A stretch of 64,000 nucleotides of DNA from Enterococcus gilvus ATCC BAA-350 (GCF_000407545.1 NZ_ASWH01000002.1:806001-870000); one strand, 5' to 3'. Counted from the first letter of the stretch, positions 25,373 through 34,898 are shown. Program-made: numbers and translations. The notes: generated from the letters alone by a model not told the origin.

Positions 25373-26556
25373 TATTGTTCATCCAAATACCGAATCCCAC
25401 GCATCAACCGTTCTGCCCCGTCGATGATTTTTTCTTTTGGAGCACCGAGGTTGAAGCGCAGATAGGTGGCTCCTTCTGGTCCATAGGTCTCGCCTTTCAT
25501 GATGGCGACCTTCTCTTGCTTCACTAAAACCCTTTGCAGCTCCTCCATTGAATAGGGTACGTTTTCAATATTGATCCACCCTAGATAGGTGGCTTCTGGA
25601 ATCGTAAAGCGAAGACGCGGATCGCCATCCAAAATCTTTTTCAGTTCGGCGAAGTTTTCATCCACTGTCTGATTCAATTCCTCCACCCATTTTTTCTGAT
25701 TTCTGTAGCAATCCATCGTGGCTAACAGCGCTGGATACGGGATCGAAGACAAGCCGTCGCGTCCTTTTAATACACTTAAGAATTGTTCCCGCAATCCTTC
25801 ATCTGAAAAGATGCCGTAGGAGCCGCCCAATCCTGGAGAATTAAAGGTTTTAGACGCGGATGACAGCAGAACCACGGGAACCTCGATTTGATCGGCAAAC
25901 AGTAAGATGGGCAAATGTTGTTTTCCTGGTCGGCGGACATCCATGTGGATCTCATCACTGATGATTGCCACTTCGTACTGGTTGCATAGTGCAATCAAAC
26001 GACTCAATTCGTCTTCTGTAAACACCCGCCCAGTTGGATTGTGGGGATTGCATAGGAGGAAGATCGCCGGTTTTTCCGTCTCAAAGGCGTGTGCCAATGC
26101 TGCAAAGTCGATCGTAAACTCTTCGTTCTGATTGGTCAGCGAGAAGGCGAGGAGTTCTCGCTGATTGCCGCCGATACAGTTGAAAAAGGCATCGTAGCAA
26201 GGGGTGAAGGTCATGACTTTCTCCCCTTTTTGGCTGAGTAATTGCAGACAGACGGACAAGCTGTAGATCACACTTGGTGAATAGACACACCATTCTGGAT
26301 CGATAGAACAATCAAATTCCTGCTTAAACCAATGACCGATGCTTTCTTTATAGTCCAGATGATTCCAGCGCGTGTAGCCGAAAAATCCCTTTGTCACGGC
26401 TTCATCCAAAACGGCGATCGTGCCGTCGGGAATCATAAAATCGGTGTCTGAAATAGAAAACGGCAGCAGGTCTTTTTCCCCAAAACGGTCCTGCACGTAA
26501 TCCCATTGGGTAGAATAGGTGCCGTAGCGCGAACGCTGCTCGTTAAAATTGCTCAA
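25372..26556 (-). CDS. patB: MalY/PatB-type PLP-dependent C-S lyase
   Basis: Aminotransferase-fold enzyme that splits cystathionine or cysteine S-conjugates to thiol, pyruvate and ammonia. About 394 residues. PLP lysine in LLSSASKTFNSPGLGG; substrate region LLCNPHNPTGRVF and ISDEIHMDV; N-terminal RYGTYSTQWDY and FSISDTDFMIPDG are typical of MalY/PatB. Start proposed at TTG 26556 because AAGGAGG lies eight bases upstream; this makes it overlap the M42 peptidase gene by 14 bases. Last gene of a peptidase cluster behind a PTS, suggesting use of a sulfur-containing or peptide-like conjugate. Confidence 0.9.
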   Translation of the reverse strand: MSNFNEQRSRYGTYSTQWDYVQDRFGEKDLLPFSISDTDFMIPDGTIAVLDEAVTKGFFGYTRWNHLDYKESIGHWFKQEFDCSIDPEWCVYSPSVIYSLSVCLQLLSQKGEKVMTFTPCYDAFFNCIGGNQRELLAFSLTNQNEEFTIDFAALAHAFETEKPAIFLLCNPHNPTGRVFTEDELSRLIALCNQYEVAIISDEIHMDVRRPGKQHLPILLFADQIEVPVVLLSSASKTFNSPGLGGSYGIFSDEGLREQFLSVLKGRDGLSSIPYPALLATMDCYRNQKKWVEELNQTVDENFAELKKILDGDPRLRFTIPEATYLGWINIENVPYSMEELQRVLVKQEKVAIMKGETYGPEGATYLRFNLGAPKEKIIDGAERLMRGIRYLDEQ

Positions 26557-27589
26557 GGTCGATTCCTCCTTCATCGAAGGATCGGATCACTGCCGACAAT
26601 AAATCAATGGTCGCTTCCACATCAGCGATCTCTACGATCGACTGCCATGAATGGCAATAACGAACCGGCACACAGAAAACCACCGTTGGTTTCCCTGCAA
26701 AAAGCTGTACCGAACCGGCATCTGTTCCACCGCCGCCAAGTAAATCGTATTGCCAAGGAAGATGATTCTCTTCCGCCACTTCTTTGCAGTAATCGATCAA
26801 TTTTATGTTGCCTAGTGCTGTTTTATCCGCCAGAACGAGTCCCGGACCCTTCCCTTGGATGCGGTTCGGAACCTCCGCCGCTTTGGGTGTATCTTTGCCA
26901 TTCGCAACATCGATGACTATATTGATGTCTGCATCCACGTGAGCGGCCGCGACTTTTGACCCGCGTGTTCCTGCTTCTTCTTGGACTGTACCGACACCGA
27001 TCACCTCGATATTCTTCGTCTCCACTTGGTTTTTGACTTGCGCCATCACCGCACAGGCCACGCGATCATCCAGTGCCTTGCCGATGATTTTCTTTTGGTT
27101 AAAGCTTTTCTTGGCTGTCGTATTCGGCAAGATCATGTCACCCACCTGCAAGCCGGCTTCTTCTAATTCCGCTTTTGAATGGGCACCAAAATCAATGTAC
27201 ATCTCGCTGATCGGTACGACTTCTGCCATTTTATGGCTTGTTTTGGGCAATGTTCCCACGATTCCTTCTAATACAGCACCGTTTTTACGACAAGTCGCCC
27301 GTACTTGCTGCCCTAAAATCACATGTCCCCACCAGCCCCCGATCGGGTAAAAAGAGACAAACCCGTCGTCGCTGATGCGATGCACGAAAAATCCCACCTC
27401 ATCCATATGGGCATATAAGGCGATTGTTTTCTTTTTTGTTTTTACCTCTCCGAAATAAAGATTCCCAAAGGCGTCCTTTGTCGCCGGTTCATCAATGATT
27501 TCTTGCAGCGCCTGCTGCACCTGCGTCTCTTGTCCCGGCAACGCATCTAAATTGGATAGAGCCATTAATAAGCTATCGGTTGCAGTCAA
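26543..27589 (-). CDS. M42-family metallo-aminopeptidase
   Basis: Cytoplasmic, usually dodecameric aminopeptidase with two metals. 348 residues. Ligands and catalytic residues visible in LYAHMDEVGFFV, GKALDDRVACAV, GTVQEEAGTRG, NIVIDVANG and VRYCHSWQSIVEI. Start is TTG 27589 with AAGGAGTGG upstream, overlapping the M24 peptidase gene by 17 bases. It would remove N-terminal residues from peptides, complementing the X-Pro peptidase upstream. Confidence 0.92.
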   Translation of the reverse strand: MTATDSLLMALSNLDALPGQETQVQQALQEIIDEPATKDAFGNLYFGEVKTKKKTIALYAHMDEVGFFVHRISDDGFVSFYPIGGWWGHVILGQQVRATCRKNGAVLEGIVGTLPKTSHKMAEVVPISEMYIDFGAHSKAELEEAGLQVGDMILPNTTAKKSFNQKKIIGKALDDRVACAVMAQVKNQVETKNIEVIGVGTVQEEAGTRGSKVAAAHVDADINIVIDVANGKDTPKAAEVPNRIQGKGPGLVLADKTALGNIKLIDYCKEVAEENHLPWQYDLLGGGGTDAGSVQLFAGKPTVVFCVPVRYCHSWQSIVEIADVEATIDLLSAVIRSFDEGGIDLEQF

Positions 27590-28655
27590 TTGTCATCCAC
27601 TCCTTGCTAAAATGTGTCAAGCGTTCTCCGTGACCCGCGTCATTCACTACGATATCGTCTTCGATCCGAATACCAAACTCAGCATTCGGCAAATAAACGC
27701 CCGGCTCGATCGTGAAGGTCATATTTTTTTCGATCGTGACGGTTTCCTTTGGTGCCAGTGCTGGATATTCGTGACAAGAAAGACCGATGCCGTGCCCGAG
27801 ATTATGACTGAAATAGTCGGCCAGCTCGTCTTGTTCAAGTGCCTGCCGCGCGGTCTGGTCAAGCTCTCCCAAGGTTTTTCCAAACGCGACGGCTTTGATC
27901 GCGTGTTTTTGCGCTGCTAAAACTTTTTGGTAGGTGTCTTCGATTTCTTTTTTCACTTCGCCAAAAGCAAACGTCCGCGTGATATCTGAGTAATAGCCTT
28001 GATAGATCGTACCAAAGTCGATCATGAGCAATTCATTCGCCGCGATTTTTTTCTGACTGGCATGGGCATGAGGCAACGCGGTCCGCTCCCCCGATGCGAC
28101 GATCGTTTCAAACGCAGGACCGTCACTCCCGAGCTTTTTACTATGGTAGTCGATCTCATTCGCCAGCTCTAGTTCTGTCATGCCGACGCGAATCATAGGC
28201 AAAATGCGTTCCAGTGTCTGATCCGCGAGGGCAGCCGCTTTTCGTAATGCGCGGATCTCCGATTCGGACTTGATCATCCGTAGGCCTTCGACTAGCTGTC
28301 TCGTAGCAATGAGTGTCCCTCCGACTTCTGCCATCAATGACTGGAAGCCTGTAAAGGTATCATAGGAGATCGTGCCCGCTTCAAACCCCAACGTTAAGCC
28401 AGTGACAGATCGCCGCAACAGGGAAAAGAGATCGCCCCCAACAGGAATCTCACAGATTTCTACATTGGTTGTTTGTTGTTGCGCTTGTTTGGTATAGCGC
28501 CCGTCCACAAACAACCGCGCCTCTTTTTCTGTGACCACGAGTAGGCCATTCGATCCGGTGAAGCCGCACAAGTAGCGGCGATTGATTTTGTCCGTTACCA
28601 AGAGACCGTCCAGCTTTTGTTCTGTTAATCGTTTTCGTAATGCGTCCATGTTCAT
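27573..28655 (-). CDS. pepQ: M24-family Xaa-Pro peptidase
   Basis: 360 residues: creatinase-like N-terminal domain (about 1-125) and pita-bread catalytic domain. Metal ligands: LMIDFGTIYQGYYSDITRTF (two Asp), SHNLGHGIGLSCHEYP (His), FTIEPGVYLP (Glu) and GIRIEDDIVV (Glu). It cleaves peptides with proline in second position; whether dipeptidase or aminopeptidase cannot be told. A perfect terminator (28674-28703) lies between it and the PTS EIIC gene upstream, so it is probably reached by read-through or an own promoter. Confidence 0.92.
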   Translation of the reverse strand: MNMDALRKRLTEQKLDGLLVTDKINRRYLCGFTGSNGLLVVTEKEARLFVDGRYTKQAQQQTTNVEICEIPVGGDLFSLLRRSVTGLTLGFEAGTISYDTFTGFQSLMAEVGGTLIATRQLVEGLRMIKSESEIRALRKAAALADQTLERILPMIRVGMTELELANEIDYHSKKLGSDGPAFETIVASGERTALPHAHASQKKIAANELLMIDFGTIYQGYYSDITRTFAFGEVKKEIEDTYQKVLAAQKHAIKAVAFGKTLGELDQTARQALEQDELADYFSHNLGHGIGLSCHEYPALAPKETVTIEKNMTFTIEPGVYLPNAEFGIRIEDDIVVNDAGHGERLTHFSKEWMTIDCNR

Positions 28656-28673
28656 TTTTTCATCTCCTAAAAT

Positions 28674-28703
28674 AAAAAGGACAGTCGCAACTGTCCTTTT
28701 TGG
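28674..28703. terminator. Terminator between EIIC and the peptidase genes
   Basis: Perfect stem AAAAAGGACAGT/ACTGTCCTTTTT with a four-base loop, symmetric A- and T-runs. It starts right after the EIIC stop on the minus strand and ends 19 bases before the M24 start. Confidence 0.88.
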
Positions 28704-30053
28704 CTAGAAATCAATATCGGTCAAATATTGTTCGTCGTCATCTGAAATGACAGAGCTTGATTTTTCCGCTTCTAATAAAGCTTCGCGTTCCAATTCTTGT
28801 TTTTCCAAGACTTTAAAGAATGACAGGTACAAGCCAAAGGACATGGCTACTTGGATCACCTGGATCACGATGGCGCGCCAGTCAAAGCCTGTTAAAAAGC
28901 CTTCCATAAAGACAGGAACATACGGCGGGTCAAAAAGCGGATAGTTTAGTAATCCTAATTTCATGCAGATCATCGGGAACATTCCCACCAGTGCGCCACC
29001 GAAGATGAAGGGGATCATTAACACTGGATTCAAGATGATCGGTACACCAAAGAGGACCGGTTCGTTGATTCCGAATAGCGACGGCAACAGCGCCACCGCA
29101 CCGACTTTTTTGTAGCGTAAGGACTTGCTGATCAGCATCGCTAGGACTAATCCGATCGTGACTCCTGAGCCAGAAAAGTTCGCAAATGCCGACAACGTTC
29201 CATTTGTAATCACGTGCTGCAAAGGCTGTCCCGCTTCGTGAGCCGCGATGTTTTCAGACAGATATTGTACGGCGATCGGTGATAGGATGGGTGACAATAC
29301 AGCAGAATGGATACCGAAGAACCAGAACACAAGACGTAGAACCAAGACGATATAGATGATCCACAATGAATCTAGGCTGCCGATCGCTGGTGCCAGTACA
29401 TCCATGATGACCTGCGGCAATAGAACCCCGCCTGACAAGCTGTCTGTGATGGCACGGATCACGATGAACAAGACCCCGATGGCTGCGGTTGGGGTGATCA
29501 ATTCAAAGGAACTGGAAACAAAATCCGGCACCCCTTCAGGCATCTTGATCACCAATTTATGCTTCGTGAAGAATTGATACAATTTTACCGAAATAATAGC
29601 GACAAAAATAGCGGTGAACAAGCCTTTTGAATCGAGATACGCAGCGACGATATTGCCGTTGTCATCGACATCCATGGCGACGATCAGAAAGGCGATTGCA
29701 GAAAGCATCATGGAACCCACCGTGTACAGCTTATAATGTTCACTCAAGAAATACGAAATGGCCAACACGGCATACAAGCCGACCAAGCCTAAGGAAACTT
29801 TAGAGATGATTCCAAAAATATACCCATAATTCTCAAACCAATTCGCGACCGCCTGTGTCTTGATAAACTCAGGGATCGATGGAAAAATAGCTGCGATCGA
29901 CCCTAACAACAGCACCGGGGTCATCACGACCATCCCTTTTTTGATCGCTGTCAAATAGGGATTGCTATCCACTTTATTAGCGATCGGCACCAATGTTTTC
30001 CGTATGAACCCTTCAACCTTTTCAAAGGTACCCTGTTTCTTTGGATTTTCCAT
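28704..30053 (-). CDS. celB: PTS lactose/cellobiose-class EIIC permease
   Basis: Membrane channel component of 449 residues with about ten transmembrane helices. Family features: TAIKKGMVVMTPVLLLGSIAAIF near the N-terminus, GVTIGLVLAMLISKSLRYKK and the conserved LPSLFGINEPVLFGVPIILN substrate-site segment, with an acidic C-terminal tail. It forms a system with the separate EIIB and EIIA encoded just upstream. Substrate is unknown; the class transports beta-glucosides, chitobiose and lactose. Confidence 0.93.
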   Translation of the reverse strand: MENPKKQGTFEKVEGFIRKTLVPIANKVDSNPYLTAIKKGMVVMTPVLLLGSIAAIFPSIPEFIKTQAVANWFENYGYIFGIISKVSLGLVGLYAVLAISYFLSEHYKLYTVGSMMLSAIAFLIVAMDVDDNGNIVAAYLDSKGLFTAIFVAIISVKLYQFFTKHKLVIKMPEGVPDFVSSSFELITPTAAIGVLFIVIRAITDSLSGGVLLPQVIMDVLAPAIGSLDSLWIIYIVLVLRLVFWFFGIHSAVLSPILSPIAVQYLSENIAAHEAGQPLQHVITNGTLSAFANFSGSGVTIGLVLAMLISKSLRYKKVGAVALLPSLFGINEPVLFGVPIILNPVLMIPFIFGGALVGMFPMICMKLGLLNYPLFDPPYVPVFMEGFLTGFDWRAIVIQVIQVAMSFGLYLSFFKVLEKQELEREALLEAEKSSSVISDDDEQYLTDIDF

Positions 30054-30068
30054 TTTCTTTCCTCCTAT

Positions 30069-30407
30069 CTATTGCGTCTTCATTGCTTGGTTTTTACGGT
30101 ACGCCACCAACGCCTGCTTCATGACCGTCGCGCCATCCATTGACCCGTAGATGTCTGAAGTCAACAGCACCGTCGGCTTATCCACTTTTTCTGCTTCGCC
30201 TTTGATGAAGTCATATTTGTGGCTCAACTGCGGCCCAACCAAAATCACATCGTAATCATTGATGTAGCGTTCCAATTTATCCACCCCGATGGCTTCCATT
30301 GGGTAATCACTTTCCTCTAGGCTTTTTGATTCTTTGACGACTTTTTTCATCGATTCCATCATCATGGTCGTTGAAAAGCCTCCTGCACAAACTAATAATG
30401 TCTTCAT
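30069..30407 (-). CDS. celA: PTS lactose/cellobiose-class EIIB
   Basis: Phosphocarrier of 112 residues with the phosphocysteine in LLVCAGGFSTTMMMESM near the N-terminus (residue 7) and the P-loop-like active site typical of this class. Start ATG 30407 behind AGGAGGAAA. Spacing is 15 bases to EIIC and 39 from EIIA. Confidence 0.93.
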   Translation of the reverse strand: MKTLLVCAGGFSTTMMMESMKKVVKESKSLEESDYPMEAIGVDKLERYINDYDVILVGPQLSHKYDFIKGEAEKVDKPTVLLTSDIYGSMDGATVMKQALVAYRKNQAMKTQ

Positions 30408-30446
30408 ATTGTTTTCCTCCTAAACGTTTTTATCTTCATGTAAAGC

Positions 30447-30761
30447 CTATGCTTCACTTTGTTCCCGTAACATACCGATCATTTCTTCAATCAGATCACG
30501 CGCCAGAATACTGGTCATCAAGTGATCCTGCGCATGGACCATTAACAGACTGGTCTCCGTTTTGTCGCCATTGATCTCACTAGTGATCAATTTCGTCTGT
30601 ACGTCATGTGCATCAATGCTTTTTTCTTTGGCTTCCTTCATCTTGGCATCCGCCTCGTCAAATTTGCCTTTGCGAGCCAAGCGCAGTGCTTCAAACGCGG
30701 ACCCACGAGAGTCGCCTGCCGCAGAAATAATCTTAAAAATATCCATTTCTTGTTCGTTCAT
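30447..30761 (-). CDS. celC: PTS lactose/cellobiose-class EIIA
   Basis: All-helical trimeric phosphocarrier of 104 residues. The active histidine is in LLMVHAQDHLMTS, the class signature. Its start lies four bases after the stop of the regulator gene, so regulator and transporter form one transcript. Confidence 0.93.
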   Translation of the reverse strand: MNEQEMDIFKIISAAGDSRGSAFEALRLARKGKFDEADAKMKEAKEKSIDAHDVQTKLITSEINGDKTETSLLMVHAQDHLMTSILARDLIEEMIGMLREQSEA

Positions 30762-30765
30762 TGGG

Positions 30766-32691
30766 TTATCCTTCTTTCATTAAGCTTTTCATATAAGACA
30801 CAAAGTCTTGAAAATTCGTTATTTTTGCCAATTGCAGTTCTAATGACGGATCGTCCATCATTTTGATCATCAAGCGGCTGATTTCTTTGTGAAGATTTAA
30901 ATGGTCCTTTTTAATAGTAATCAGGAAAATGATTCGGACCTGCTTGTCTCGGTAGGTTAACGGTTTTTTCAGTAAAACCACATCAATGACTTCCTTGATC
31001 GCCGCCTGCTCCATCGGATGCGGTCCAGCGACCCCATGCTGATAGATCGTGTCGATCATTTTCTCCCGCCGCAGGACACTTTCCTTGAACCCAGCTTCGA
31101 CCCAGCCCGCTTCCTCTAAGCGAGCGCCTTCATTTTCAAGAAGCTGTAAATACGCGTTGCCGCCTTCCTGGATTTGAAACCATTCAGGATCAAATAGACT
31201 GAGAATGACGTGGTGGACGTCGAAGAGCTTGTTTTGCGATTCTCGCAGAAGGTTCAGATCCTTCTCGATTTTTGTGATCTCTGCATGACTAAGGATCGTC
31301 TTCGTGTAAATGATCGGGATCTCAAAGACCGCCTGATTCAGCGGAACTGTCGAAATCACGAGATCAAAGCTTGAATCAATTTGATCCCTCTCGTTTAGCG
31401 CAAAGGTCGAGACCTCCGCATTGCTGAACAATCGTTCCAAATTGACTTTTAGCAGATACGCCGCCCCGCCACCAGTCGAACAGATCACCGCGATCTTTTG
31501 GTAATCCTCAATCACTTGATTGGATTGCTTTTCCAAACTCGCCGCAAAATAAATCGCGACGTAGCCGATCTCATCCTTGCTGATGTCCGCATCCAGATCC
31601 TTGTTCAATTCATTGATAAAAACCATCGCCACGTTGAACACGTTGGCATATTGCGTATAAATGTCTTCAATTAGAGGATTTTCCAATTGGTGGCCGGTGT
31701 AAAGCCGTTGCAATAACGGTGCCACGTGCATCAGCAGCGCGTTGGCTAACTCCTGATCGTTGCGAAACTGTGTATGGTACTGCCGATCGACAAAATCCAG
31801 TGCCTTTTCGATCGATGACCGTAGAGACTGATTGCTGACCACATCGTCCAATACCGCAAACTTGCCCCTCAACTGTTCTTCAAGGTATCTTTTTTCTTCC
31901 TTAGAAAATGCCAAGTGATACGTTGTTTCTAAATAGCTGACTAATTCCTCCGTCAGCCGATCATACCCATCTACGATCGCCGGCTCCTCGATCTCCTCAT
32001 GACTCAATGTATTGTTTTGCATGATCCGAAAGCTGAGTAACCGAATATGCTGAACGATATTTTCAAAGACGATGTCGCTGATCTTCAATTGGTTGCGCTG
32101 AAGCTGCTCCTGTAAAAACTGGCGCAAGTCTGTCTCATCGAACACAAAGTTGAACTCTTTGTACTTTTCCGTCAACACCGGCGTGTGGATCGTGTTTCGG
32201 ATCAAATAAAGAATCGCCCGCCGTTTTCTCGTCTCTGTCCCAAGAATCTTCAAGCCATAATGGGCCTTGCTGAAAAGGGACAGCTCGTACTGCTCACAGA
32301 ACTGTTCCACCTGCTTGATATCGGCCTTTACCGTCGATAAGCTGATGTCCAGCCACTCCGCGATCTGCTGCATCGTAATGTAATCTTCATTGAACAATAG
32401 CAGCAATTCGATGTTTTTGATTCGCTCCTGCGGACTGGAATTATCCACCCGCTCCTGCTGCTTTGACTGGGACAAGTAGCTGCGAAACCTTCCCGAATCA
32501 AGAATGTTCAATTGATAACCCGCCGATCGAATCCGTTCGATCGTAAAGCCCTCCGCAGCTCCGATATCCTTCAACCATTTGATATCGTTTGCAAGTGTGC
32601 GTTCGGATATTTGAAATTCAGCCGCTAATGCCTTAGGCGCAATCGCGTGCTTCTTCGCATATAAGTATTCAACAATTTTTTCTTGTCTCAT
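30766..32691 (-). CDS. licR: LicR/ManR-type PRD transcriptional activator with EIIB and EIIA domains
   Basis: 641 residues: two N-terminal helix-turn-helices (VEYLYAKKHAIAPKALAAEF and MQQIAEWLDISLSTVKADI), two PRD domains (about 180-395), an EIIB-like domain near 400-490 (AVICSTGGGAAYLLKVNLERLF, cysteine present) and a C-terminal EIIA fructose/mannitol-like domain with the histidine in YQHGVAGPHPMEQAAIKE. Activity is set by PTS phosphorylation, linking sugar supply to transcription of the PTS and perhaps the peptidase genes downstream. Start ATG 32691 after GGGAGG. Confidence 0.93.
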   Translation of the reverse strand: MRQEKIVEYLYAKKHAIAPKALAAEFQISERTLANDIKWLKDIGAAEGFTIERIRSAGYQLNILDSGRFRSYLSQSKQQERVDNSSPQERIKNIELLLLFNEDYITMQQIAEWLDISLSTVKADIKQVEQFCEQYELSLFSKAHYGLKILGTETRKRRAILYLIRNTIHTPVLTEKYKEFNFVFDETDLRQFLQEQLQRNQLKISDIVFENIVQHIRLLSFRIMQNNTLSHEEIEEPAIVDGYDRLTEELVSYLETTYHLAFSKEEKRYLEEQLRGKFAVLDDVVSNQSLRSSIEKALDFVDRQYHTQFRNDQELANALLMHVAPLLQRLYTGHQLENPLIEDIYTQYANVFNVAMVFINELNKDLDADISKDEIGYVAIYFAASLEKQSNQVIEDYQKIAVICSTGGGAAYLLKVNLERLFSNAEVSTFALNERDQIDSSFDLVISTVPLNQAVFEIPIIYTKTILSHAEITKIEKDLNLLRESQNKLFDVHHVILSLFDPEWFQIQEGGNAYLQLLENEGARLEEAGWVEAGFKESVLRREKMIDTIYQHGVAGPHPMEQAAIKEVIDVVLLKKPLTYRDKQVRIIFLITIKKDHLNLHKEISRLMIKMMDDPSLELQLAKITNFQDFVSYMKSLMKEG

Positions 32692-32854
32692 AACGACCTC
32701 CCGCTTACAAATAAACTATACAATGTAAGCCCTTTACTTAAAATGGCAACTTTTTCTAATTAATTATGCAAAAAAAGTCTGAATGCTCTGTGTCTTTCTT
32801 ATTAAAGCACACTCGTCAAAAATGACCGATGTTTTTTTAGAAAATCATCAAAAA

Positions 32855-32882
32855 AAAGCCCTTCAAACTGAAGGACTTCTTT
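32855..32882 (-). terminator. Terminator after the DsrE-like gene
   Basis: Minus strand stem AGTCCTTCA/TGAAGGGCT (one G-U) with loop GTT followed by seven T. Confidence 0.85.
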
Positions 32883-32883
32883 T

Positions 32884-33201
32884 TTAACATTTGATATACG
32901 AATATCCGTTTTCCTGCAGCCCGACTAGAGCGATCACCCCGGATTCAACAATGTCCACTTGATCATGCATTTGCTTCGAACGCACATGGAAATTCCGCAT
33001 GGAACGGTGACACGCTTGATAGGTCACGTGAGGATACTCCTTCATAAACTTGATCACCCGCGGCAATAGATACCCTTGGATCGCTTCACCATTCATTAAC
33101 AACACGATTTCTGCCTCCGGCTCCGTCAACAGCACATACTCGATATTGTGCCGAGCCTCTCGGATCATTCCTAACTCATCCACATGAAAAACAACTTTCA
33201 T
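32884..33201 (-). CDS. DsrE/DsrF-like small protein linked to glutamate decarboxylase
   Basis: 105 residues from ATG 33201 (GGAGG 8 bases upstream). The DsrE/F fold is suggested by VVFHVDELGMIREARHNIEY, EIVLLMNGEAIQGYL and the C-terminal VIALVGLQENGYSYIKC. A cysteine in VTYQACHRSMRN and a last-residue cysteine could be redox or sulfur-carrying sites. It lies 23 bases after gadB and ahead of a terminator, so the two genes are co-transcribed. Function with GAD is unknown. Confidence 0.72.
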   Translation of the reverse strand: MKVVFHVDELGMIREARHNIEYVLLTEPEAEIVLLMNGEAIQGYLLPRVIKFMKEYPHVTYQACHRSMRNFHVRSKQMHDQVDIVESGVIALVGLQENGYSYIKC

Positions 33202-33224
33202 CACTAGCGCCTCCTTTGATTGAT

Positions 33225-34625
33225 TTAATGAGTAAAGCCATAATTCTTCCGTTCTGTCTCTTCGTGAAAAACCAAATGACTGTGTTCCAATTCCTTGATC
33301 GCCGCTTTCAGATCTTCGACAAAATCGTGGGCCATATTCATTCCAAAGTCACTTCGTACGACGATTCGTTGAATGATTTGCTTGTCTAACTTTTTAGGCA
33401 GCGGGTAGGTCGGCACTTGCCAGCCCTTCATCAGCAGCCGATCCGACAAGTCATACAAGGTCCAGCTCCGATTCGTGTCCTCCGCCAGCTTGTAGCAAAC
33501 CAGCGGCAGCTGCGTGCCATCGTTGATGATCTCAAAATGCCGTGACCGTCCGATTTCTTTGGCTAAATAGACGGCGACGTCATGGGTGCGCTGATGGATA
33601 CTCTGATACCCGTCAAAGCCAAAGCGGACAAAATTGTAATATTGTCCGATCATTTGCGACGCACTGTGGGAAAAATTGATCGCCATCGTGGGCATTTCTC
33701 CGCCAAGGTAGCTGACTTTGAACACCAATTCCTCTGGCAGATACGCTTCGTCCCGCCAGACGACCCAGCCGACCCCAGGATAGACTAGTCCATATTTATG
33801 CCCCGACGTGTTGATGGAGACCACATTTTTCAATTGGAAATCCCAAACCAATGCGGGTTCAACAAAAGGCGCGTACAACCCGCCTGACGCTGCATCGACA
33901 TGGATATAGACTTTGTGATCCGTTTGCTGGTTGTATTCTTCTACTAATTGATCCAGCTTTTGGATGTCGTCGTACTGTCCTGTGTAGGTGATGCCTAAGA
34001 TCCCAACGATCCCGATCGTATAGTCGTCCACCGCTTCCAGCGCCTTTTCGACATCTAGTGACAAATGATCCTCGGACATCGGGATCTCTCGCAGCTCAAT
34101 ATCCCAATAGACACAAAACTTTTCCCAACACACCTGATAGCCTGAAGAAATGATCAAATTCGGTTTTTTCGCCTGAACCGCCACACCCAACTTCTCTGCT
34201 CGCTTGCGCCAGGCGAATTTCATCGCCATCCCACCGAGCATGCACGCTTCAGAGGAACCAATCGTGGAGGTCCCGACAAATTTCTCTGGCCCCTTCGCAT
34301 GCCACAGATCCGCGATGATATTGACGCAGCGATTTTCCATTTCGGCGGTACGCGGGTATTCGGACTTGTCGATCATGTTCTTATCCAATGTCTCGCACAT
34401 GAGCTTGACCGCTTCCGGCTCCATAAAAGTCTGACAAAACGTTGCCAAGTTCTGACGGGAATTCCCTTCATCCAACAATCCGTCCTTGATCATTTGATAG
34501 GCGATCCGCGGTTCGATCGATTGTTCGCCAAGCCGATAGGACGGCAGCGTCTCCTCTTCGTTTCGCGACCCAAAAATGGGTTCTAAATAACTGGCCTCTC
34601 GTCGATCTTTCTTTCCATAAAGCAT
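33225..34625 (-). CDS. gadB: Glutamate decarboxylase
   Basis: PLP enzyme converting glutamate to GABA and CO2 while consuming a proton; used for acid resistance. 466 residues, full length. The PLP lysine is in SINTSGHKYGLVYPGVGW; other family blocks are SSEACMLGGMAMKFAWR, HVDAASGGLYAPFV and the C-terminal YGFTH tail that plugs the active site at neutral pH. No glutamate/GABA antiporter (gadC) is adjacent; the only partner is the DsrE-like gene. The upstream region carries a good cre site. Confidence 0.95.
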   Translation of the reverse strand: MLYGKKDRREASYLEPIFGSRNEEETLPSYRLGEQSIEPRIAYQMIKDGLLDEGNSRQNLATFCQTFMEPEAVKLMCETLDKNMIDKSEYPRTAEMENRCVNIIADLWHAKGPEKFVGTSTIGSSEACMLGGMAMKFAWRKRAEKLGVAVQAKKPNLIISSGYQVCWEKFCVYWDIELREIPMSEDHLSLDVEKALEAVDDYTIGIVGILGITYTGQYDDIQKLDQLVEEYNQQTDHKVYIHVDAASGGLYAPFVEPALVWDFQLKNVVSINTSGHKYGLVYPGVGWVVWRDEAYLPEELVFKVSYLGGEMPTMAINFSHSASQMIGQYYNFVRFGFDGYQSIHQRTHDVAVYLAKEIGRSRHFEIINDGTQLPLVCYKLAEDTNRSWTLYDLSDRLLMKGWQVPTYPLPKKLDKQIIQRIVVRSDFGMNMAHDFVEDLKAAIKELEHSHLVFHEETERKNYGFTH

Positions 34626-34706
34626 CTGATCACGTCCCCTTTTTAGTCAAAAATGCCCTAAATTTATCCAATCATTTCCCGAATACTCCTTCCTCTTAAG
34701 AGTAGC

Positions 34707-34720
34707 TGAAAGCGCTATAA
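34707..34720 (-). promoter_or_regulatory. Putative CcpA cre site upstream of gadB
   Basis: TGAAAGCGCTATAA fits the short cre consensus TGWAANCGNTNWCA with one mismatch. It lies about 85 bases before the gadB start and 180 bases before the divergent Na/Pi gene. Confidence 0.45.
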
Positions 34721-34898
34721 ATTACAAAAGAATTCCTCTCATTTATTTCAGCGTCCACACGCTTTTTTCGATTTCATTCAAAAAAACTAGATTTTTTAAA
34801 TATTTTTATGATTTTTTTGAATAAAAGGCTTTCTTTTTACTTGTGAATCTATTATTTTGGTAGTAGCATGCAAAAAAATAATTAGCGGAGGACGCACT

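Noticed and set aside
33225..34625. Group II decarboxylase for tyrosine or histidine instead of glutamate
   Set aside because: The SGHKYGLVYPGVGW motif, length and YGFTH tail are those of glutamate decarboxylase.
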